DNA from: Anaerolineae bacterium
Lineage (GTDB): Bacteria; Chloroflexota; Anaerolineae; B4-G1
Reading direction: 5' to 3'
Assembly (NCBI GenBank): GCA_030612585.1
Contig: JAUWNP010000240.1
Span: 1-6,151, forward strand
DNA length: 6,151 bases
Below the pieces are notes generated by a model. The model did no database searches and was not told the DNA's origin. It saw only the letters and a program-made list of their open reading frames with translations. The position numbers and the translations under genes were made by a program. The first letter of the stretch is position 1. Each line of letters starts with the position of its first letter. Positions 1 to 5,700 of this stretch are shown here, piece after piece.

Positions 1-1049
1 GGGGCATGCGGCTCACGGGTCCCAAACTGCGCGGGCGGCGGCTGGTGAACCCGGACGGCGTGCATGTCTGGCGCGAGGGGTACGACTGCATCTGGAAGGA
101 GAACGGCGTGTGGGGCCTTGATGCAGACGGCACGCCCTGCCTGCTTCGTCCGGACCATTTTGTGCAGGTCGGCAATCGATCGGCGGACTTTGCTAACGAT
201 TACCTGCGTCCATTCGCCAACCGTTACGCCCGCGAGATTCGCTCTGTGGACCCCGACGCTATCATCTTTGTCGAAGGTGCACCAGGGGGGAGTCCTCCCA
301 ATTGGAGACCGGAGGACGCGCCGAACGTGGTCCACGGGGCCCACTGGTACGACGGCGTCACCCTGTTCACCAAGAACTTTATGCCCTTCCTGGGCGTGGA
401 CTTCCACACGCACAAACTCATATTCGGCCGCAGGCGGGTGCAGCGTTCGTTCGTCGAGCAACTGGCGCACATCAAAAACTGGGCGGATGAGCGGATGGGC
501 ACCATCCCTACCCTCATCGGTGAGTTTGGTATCCCGTTCGACATGCGGGACAGGCGAGCCTACCGCACGGGCGACTTCTTCCTTCAGACAAAAGCAATGG
601 ACGCCAACTTCCGGGCGATGGAGGCCAACCTGCTGAACTGCACCCTCTGGAACTACACCGCCGACAACGACAACCGTTGGGGCGACCAGTGGAACGACGA
701 AGATCTCTCCATCTTCAGCCGGGATCAGCAGACCGACCCCGGCGACGTCAACTCCGGCGGGCGGGCGCTGGAGGCGGTCGTGCGCCCTTATGCCCGCAAG
801 GTCGCCGGGGAGCCATTGCGGATGCACTTTGACCTGTCCAGCCGCACCTTCGAGTTCGAGTTTCGGCACGACCCAGCCGTGAGGGCTCCAACGGAGATAT
901 TTGTGCCTAATTACCAATACCCCGAAGGATACGCAGTTGAACTCTCCGACGGCACCTACCAGATAGACCGAGAAGCACAGACACTCACCGTGCAACACAC
1001 GCCGGATCGAGAGACGCATACTATACGTGTCTGGCCAGCCGCTTCGTAG
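1..1049 (+). CDS. GH5 family glycoside hydrolase, endoglycoceramidase-like (5' partial)
   Basis: This is the C-terminal part of a clan GH-A glycoside hydrolase. The frame is open to the left edge (first full codon at 3), so the ATG at 6 is probably internal. Numbering from that ATG, residues 1-50 resemble the insert that precedes the RPDHF segment in endoglycoceramidase-like proteins. HGAHWYDG (110-117) is a substrate-side loop, LIGEFG holds the probable nucleophile E173, and LWNYTADNDNRWGD (214-227) is the aromatic/acidic loop after beta-8. From about 270 a beta-sandwich matches the GH5 C-terminal domain (FDLSSRTFEFEFRHDP, then EIFVPNYQYPEGY). The acid/base NEP motif must lie upstream of the window. 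Family members cleave glycans from glycolipids or related beta-glycosides; the substrate here is unknown. The sulfatase-like gene follows after 164 bp on the same strand. The GH5 call is confident, the endoglycoceramidase subfamily moderate. Confidence 0.88.
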   Translation, partial: GMRLTGPKLRGRRLVNPDGVHVWREGYDCIWKENGVWGLDADGTPCLLRPDHFVQVGNRSADFANDYLRPFANRYAREIRSVDPDAIIFVEGAPGGSPPNWRPEDAPNVVHGAHWYDGVTLFTKNFMPFLGVDFHTHKLIFGRRRVQRSFVEQLAHIKNWADERMGTIPTLIGEFGIPFDMRDRRAYRTGDFFLQTKAMDANFRAMEANLLNCTLWNYTADNDNRWGDQWNDEDLSIFSRDQQTDPGDVNSGGRALEAVVRPYARKVAGEPLRMHFDLSSRTFEFEFRHDPAVRAPTEIFVPNYQYPEGYAVELSDGTYQIDREAQTLTVQHTPDRETHTIRVWPAAS

Positions 1050-1066
1050 CCGCGCTTTCCATAGTG

Positions 1067-1196
1067 CGTCAGTTTGTATCTTCTCAATATTCAGGGGGGG
1101 ATGACGACTGTAGGGCGGTTTTGCTAACCGCCGTCCGGTCGGATAGCAAATCCGACCTACACCCGCCCCAAGTTTTTGAGAAGATACGTCAGTTTG
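1067..1196. mobile_element. MITE-like element (1077-1186) with flanking 10-bp direct repeat
   Basis: CGTCAGTTTG occurs at 1067-1076 and again at 1187-1196. Immediately inside these copies, TATCTTCTCAA (1077-1087) is the exact reverse complement of TTGAGAAGATA (1176-1186). Beyond the 11-bp match the ends stay loosely similar, with G-rich sequence on the left and C-rich on the right. The 110-bp interior is too short to code and is filled by two hairpins. Terminal inverted repeats, a target-site-like duplication and no coding capacity are the hallmarks of a non-autonomous transposable element. One caveat is that CAGTTTG recurs at 1198-1204, so part of the direct repeat could be a local repeat. 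The element separates the GH5 gene from the sulfatase-like gene and ends 17 bp before the latter's Shine-Dalgarno. The parent transposase family cannot be assigned from the window. Confidence 0.72.
1109..1161. repeat. Double-hairpin inverted repeat inside the MITE
   Basis: TGTAGG at 1109-1114 pairs with CCTACA at 1156-1161. Between them lie two local hairpins. GGCGGTT (1114-1120) pairs with AACCGCC (1126-1132) around a TTGCT loop, and GGTCGGAT (1137-1144) pairs with ATCCGACC (1150-1157) around an AGCAA loop. The two hairpins are diverged inverted copies of each other, so their loops are perfectly complementary. The segment can fold as two adjacent hairpins with kissing loops or as one long imperfect hairpin. 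There is no U-tract directly after either stem, so it is not a standard intrinsic terminator. Confidence 0.8.
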
Positions 1197-1203
1197 CCAG
1201 TTT

Positions 1204-1209
1204 GGAGGA
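1204..1209 (+). promoter_or_regulatory. Shine-Dalgarno of the sulfatase-like gene
   Basis: GGAGGA lies 4 nt before the ATG at 1214. It decides the start: an in-frame GTG at 1064 would give a 50-residue N-terminal extension translated through the MITE-like element, whereas the ATG directly begins the conserved MNIICIMLDS beta-strand of the superfamily. Confidence 0.85.
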
Positions 1210-1213
1210 CAGT

Positions 1214-2584
1214 ATGAACATCATCTGCATTATGCTAGACAGTTTTCGCCAGGACCACATCAGTTTCTACAATGGTGGCCAGGCTGTTTTCAAAGACGTC
1301 CCCACCTGCCAGACACCCAACCTGGACGCCTTTGCCCAGGAATGTGTCGTCTTTGACAACGCCTACCCGGAGGCGCTGCCCACTATTCCGGTGCGCACCC
1401 AGCTCTTCACCGGGCAGTGCACTCTGCCCTATCGGCCGTGGCAGCCGCTGACCAGAGAGGACATCACCATGGCCGAGATTCTGCGTGCTGAAGGCTATGT
1501 GTGCGGCCTGATTTCCGACTGTTACCACTATCGCGCGCCCGGTATGAACTTTCATCGCGGGTTTCACGCCTATCGCTGGATACGCGGCCAGGAGTATGAC
1601 CCGTGGACGTCGCATCCGCCTCGCCGTGACCTGGATGACTACGTGAACGAACGGTACGACGCGACCTGGCGCAGCCGCGTGGCGCAGTTTCTGTCCAATA
1701 CCGACGATTTCACCCGCGAGGAGGACTGGTTCCCCGCCCAGGTAGTGGACGAGGCGGTGGATTGGCTGAGACGCAACCGCAGTCACCCGCGCATCTTCGC
1801 CTGGGTTGATTGCTTCGACCCGCACGAGCCATGGGACCCACCGTCCCGCTTTGACGCCTACACCGATCCCGACTATCGCGGCCGGCGGCTGATTATGCCC
1901 ATGGGTGGCCCGGTGGGAAGTTGGGCCACACCCGAGGAGATTCGTCACATTCGGGGTCTGTACGCGGGTGAGGCTGCGTTCGTGGACCACTGTCTGGGCC
2001 GCCTGTTCCAGGCGCTCAAAGACCTGGGCTACTATGACGACTCGGTCATTGTCCTGCTGGCCGACCATGGTCATCCCCTGGCGGACCACGGCAAGTTCCT
2101 CAAGGGTGGCGACCGCCTGTACAGCGAGTTGCTCAAAGTACCTTTTATGATCCGCTTGCCCGATGGCCAGGGGGCTCGCCGCACCCAGGCCATCGTCCAG
2201 TTCCACGACGTGCTTCCTACCTTGCTCGATCTGCTGGGCCTGGCCAACAACACAGCGTCTATGCACGGGCGCAGTTTCCTACCGATACTGCGCGGCGACA
2301 CCGAAGCGCATCGCGAGGTGATCATCACTGGCTACCACGAGGCAATTGATCGCTGTGTGCGGGACCAGACGTGGAGCTACATACAACGTCCAAAAGGGGA
2401 GCCAGACGAGTTGTACAACCTGGTGGATGATCCCAGGGAGCGCAGCAACCTAATAGACCAGTGTCCAGAGGAAGCGTATCGGCTGGCGCGTGCCTTCGGC
2501 AGTCACTTTCGGCGGAGCGGCGCCCAGGTGGCGGTGAAGGGTCTCCAAGGCAAATATGAGTTGGCATCCGGGAGCGTTGAATGA
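1214..2584 (+). CDS. Sulfatase-like hydrolase of the alkaline phosphatase superfamily (Thr in the nucleophile position)
   Basis: This is a complete 456-residue protein. The fold is recognisable from the N-terminal strand with a metal-binding Asp (MLDSFRQDH, D9), TPNLDAFA (34-41), the active-site segment LPTIPVRTQLFTG (55-67), FDPHEPWDPP (201-210), LLADHGHPLADHGK (281-294), GGDRLYSELLKVPFMIR (298-314) and a C-terminal ELYNLVDDPRERSNL (399-413). D284, H285 and K297 fit the usual metal and ester-binding set. The classical C/S-x-P-x-R motif reads T57-I-P-V-R61 here, so formylglycine conversion is not expected. The enzyme may use Thr directly, as phosphodiesterases and phosphoethanolamine transferases of this superfamily do. 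No signal peptide is visible, which suggests a cytoplasmic location or non-classical export. It sits between two glycan-related genes, so the substrate may be a sulfate or phosphate ester on a saccharide or lipid; that is inference. Confidence 0.9.
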   Translation: MNIICIMLDSFRQDHISFYNGGQAVFKDVPTCQTPNLDAFAQECVVFDNAYPEALPTIPVRTQLFTGQCTLPYRPWQPLTREDITMAEILRAEGYVCGLISDCYHYRAPGMNFHRGFHAYRWIRGQEYDPWTSHPPRRDLDDYVNERYDATWRSRVAQFLSNTDDFTREEDWFPAQVVDEAVDWLRRNRSHPRIFAWVDCFDPHEPWDPPSRFDAYTDPDYRGRRLIMPMGGPVGSWATPEEIRHIRGLYAGEAAFVDHCLGRLFQALKDLGYYDDSVIVLLADHGHPLADHGKFLKGGDRLYSELLKVPFMIRLPDGQGARRTQAIVQFHDVLPTLLDLLGLANNTASMHGRSFLPILRGDTEAHREVIITGYHEAIDRCVRDQTWSYIQRPKGEPDELYNLVDDPRERSNLIDQCPEEAYRLARAFGSHFRRSGAQVAVKGLQGKYELASGSVE

Positions 2585-2683
2585 TTGCTTGTCAATGCTC
2601 CAGTCATCAGGAGGTGGTCGGACTGGCAGGTTTTGCCCGGCTGCGCTGGTTGGGGCGTGAGCCCGTCAGGCACGGCCTACTGT

Positions 2684-2688
2684 GAGGA
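2684..2688 (+). promoter_or_regulatory. Probable weak Shine-Dalgarno of the fusion gene
   Basis: GAGGA lies 12 nt before the ATG at 2701, which is longer than ideal spacing. An in-frame TGA at 2683-2685 rules out any upstream start, and the ATG opens directly into an Arg-rich, then hydrophobic, membrane-anchor segment. The start is therefore well supported although the ribosome site is weak. The rest of the 116-bp spacer (2585-2700) shows no clear promoter or terminator. Confidence 0.5.
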
Positions 2689-2700
2689 AAGCGGTATAAG

Positions 2701-5700
2701 ATGTTTAGGCGTAGAGAAAGTCAGCACGCGTTTCGCCTGTTCCTGTGGCTGGCCCTGTTACTTGCTGTCGGTCTGGTCGCGCAGACTGTCGTCGTAACCC
2801 ACCAGACCCGCGCGCGCGGTCTACACAGTGGCTTCCCCGCGCCCGTGGCCGGAGCCGACGTGCCCATCCTCGGCGTCAACGTCACGCTGGAGCAGTACGA
2901 TGATGAGGAAGGCGAGGAATTGGAGGCCGCCCTGGCCCGCATCGCCGAGGGGGGCTTCGTCTGGGTGCGCCAGTCCTTCTACTGGAGCCAGATTGAGCCT
3001 GAGCCAGGCCGCTTCGACTGGACCGTCCCCGACCGCATCATGGCCGCGCTGGCCCGTCATCCCGGGTTGCGACTGGTGGCTGTTCTCGACGATAGTCCCC
3101 CCATCCCACCCACCGACCCCGGCCGCTTCGCCGCTTTCGCCGGAGCCTTCGCCGCCCGCTACGGCGCGCAGGTGGACTACTACCAGGTGTGGGACGAGCC
3201 GAACCTGGCGTTCCACTGGGGCGGTGGCCCGGTCAACCCGCCCGCCTACGCCGACCTGCTGGCCCGCACCGCCCGCGCCATCCGCGCCGCTGACCGTTCG
3301 TCTGCGCTCCCTTCGTCTTCGCTCAGGACAAGCACGGCAGGCCCCGATGCCCATATTCTCCTGGCCGGGCTGGCTCCCACAGTCGAGACTGGTCCCCAGA
3401 ACCTGAGCGACGTGTCTTATCTGGAGCAACTCTACCAGGCGGGGGCCGCCCCTTACTTCGACATCGTGGCCGGCAAGCCCTACGGCTTCGACACCGGCCC
3501 CGACGACCGCCGCGCCCCTGAAGACGGGACGGTGCTGAACTTCTCGCGGTTGCTTCTGCTGCGGGAGGTGATGGTCGAGCGCGGCGATGCGGGCAAAGCG
3601 GTCTGGGCCAGTCACTGGGGGTGGAACGCGCTGCCGCCAACCTGGACGGGCGCGCCCTCCTTATGGGGCCAGACTGACGAGGCGACCCAGGCGGCCCGTA
3701 CCGTCGCGGCGCTGGAGCGGGCGCGCACCGAATGGCCGTGGGCCGGCGCGCTGATCTTGGAGCACTTCCAGCCCGCCGCCGGTCCCGACGACCCGCGCTG
3801 GGGCTTCGCGCTGGTGGGGCAGGATGGCATCCCTCGCCCGGTCTACGACGCGGTGGCGTCCTGGGCTGCCGCGCTGCCTGACGGTGCTCCGGCTGGCGGC
3901 TACCCGGCGCTCAACCCCTGGGCGACCTATGAAGGCGACTGGCGCGTGGGGCCGCTGGGGGCTGACGCCGGTCGTTCGGCTGCACTCACGACAGGCTCTG
4001 GCGGCGACCGGGCCACCTTGCGCTTCGTCGGGCCCGCCGTCGCACTGACGGTGCGGCGGGGACCGTACCGCGCTTTCCTCTACGTCACGGTGGATGGCAG
4101 GCCGGCCAACCGGTTGCCCCGGGATGAGGCAGGCCGCGCCTACATCGTACTCTACGACAAGATCCCCACCGTGACGACTGTCCCCCTGGCGACTGGTCTC
4201 CCCCCGGGCCTGCACACCGTCGAGGTCGTGGCCGAGGGCGGGCAGGGCCAGTGGGTGCTGGTGGACTGGCGCGTGGGAACGGAGCCGGTGCGCGAAAACT
4301 TCGGCTGGCAGATAGCCGGGCTGGCTGCGGCGGGGCTGGTGCTGGCGGCGCTATTGATACGCGACGCGCGGAGGGTGGAGTGGGGGGCTCTGGCACGGGT
4401 GTTCCTCGGCTGGCCCGAATGGGCGCAGGTGGCGCTGGTGGTGGGGTTGACAGGCGTTCTCTGGGCCACCGCCTGGGCCAGTTGGGGGCGTGACCTTTCT
4501 CTTGTTTCCTGCTCCCCGTTTACTGCTTTCTGCTTCTTTCTCAGCCTGCTCACGATGCTCCTGTTGGCTGCGTTCTTCGCACTGCGGCCCGACCTGGGGT
4601 TGGCGCTGGTGGCTTTCACTGCTCCCTTCTATCTGCACCCCGGCGCCATGCTCTACCGGGCGCTCAGTTTACCAGAGGTGCTGGTGGTACTGTGTACGGT
4701 GGGAATTACGAGCCTGCGAATTTACGAATCTACGAATCTACGGATTTCTCCGATTGACTGGGCCGTCTTGCTGCTGGTGCTGGCAGCGGTGGTGGCGGGG
4801 CTGACCGCCGCCGACCGGGGGGCGGCGCTCTTTGAACTGCGGGCGGTTTTCCTGCTCCCGGCGCTCTACTACGGACTGCTGCGGCTGGCCCGCCTGGACG
4901 GCCGGGCCAGGTGGCGGGTCTTGGATGGCTGGGTGTTGGGTTCTGTCGGGGTCGCGCTCATTGGGCTGGTGCAGTACGCGCTGGGGAGCAACGTCAGCAT
5001 CGCCGAGGGGGGGCTGCCGCGCCTGCAGAGCGTCTACTACTCGCCCAACAACGTGGGGCTGTACCTGGGGCGGGTGTGGCCACTCCTGGTGGCGGTTGCG
5101 TTGTACCCCTCCCCCAGCCTCTCTCCTGGGAGGGGAGGGGAGACATGCCGCCGGGTGCTCTACGCGCTGGCGCTGGCGGTGGTGACGCTGGCGCTGGTGC
5201 TCAGTTTCTCGCGGGGGGCGCTGCTATTGGCGCTCCCAGCGGCGCTATTGGTGATGGGCTGGCGGGCGGGGGGGCGCTGGCGCTGGGCGGCGCTGGCGCT
5301 TGTTGTGGCTGGCGCGCTGGCACTGATCCCACTCCTGCGCGTGCCGCGCTTTGCCTCGCTGCTCGACCTGCAGCAGGGCAGCACCTTCTTCCGGCTGGGA
5401 CTGTGGCGCAGCACCCTGACGATGATCCGCGAGCATCCCTGGTTCGGCGTCGGGCCGGGCAATTTCCCGGCTGCCTACCGCACTCGTTACGTTCTCCCTT
5501 CCGCCTGGGAGGAGTTCAACCTGGAGCACCCGCATAATCTCTACCTGGACCACTGGACGCGGCTGGGGATTCTGGGCCTGCTGGCGGGGGTGGCGGTGCA
5601 GGTGGCGTTTTGGCACCTCTCACCCGGCCCCTCCCCGCGTCGGGGAGGGGAGGTTTCCCCTTCTTTGCGGCGCTCCCAGCCCTCGTCCCCGAGGGCGTTG

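Noticed and set aside
1176..1204. Promoter driven from the right end of the MITE (TTGAGA as -35)
   Set aside because: TTGAGA at 1176-1181 resembles a -35 box, but at 17-nt spacing the would-be -10 is AGTTTG, which is not convincing.
1064..1213. N-terminal extension of the sulfatase-like gene from the GTG at 1064
   Set aside because: It would translate through the MITE-like element into a low-complexity, non-conserved peptide. The ATG at 1214 has a good GGAGGA site and begins the conserved first strand.
1235..2266. Long open frame on the minus strand (343 codons)
   Set aside because: It is the antisense shadow of the well-supported sulfatase-like gene and shows no recognisable domain.
2600..2634. 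Intrinsic terminator after the sulfatase-like gene
   Set aside because: CCAGTC (2600-2605) can pair with GACTGG (2621-2626) and TTTT follows at 2631-2634, but the stem is only 6 bp with a 15-nt loop. It is too weak to call.
2585..2797. Small ORF of 70 codons beginning at 2585
   Set aside because: It lacks an ATG and a clear ribosome site, overlaps the start of the fusion gene in another frame, and has no recognisable features.
2821..3615. Minus-strand open frame of 264 codons
   Set aside because: It is the antisense of the glycosidase domain in GC-rich DNA, where long spurious frames are common; no domain is recognisable.
5160..5320. GCGCTGG-rich tract as another tandem repeat
   Set aside because: The recurring GCGCTG hexamers simply encode Ala-Leu in membrane helices with GC-rich codons; the spacing is irregular.
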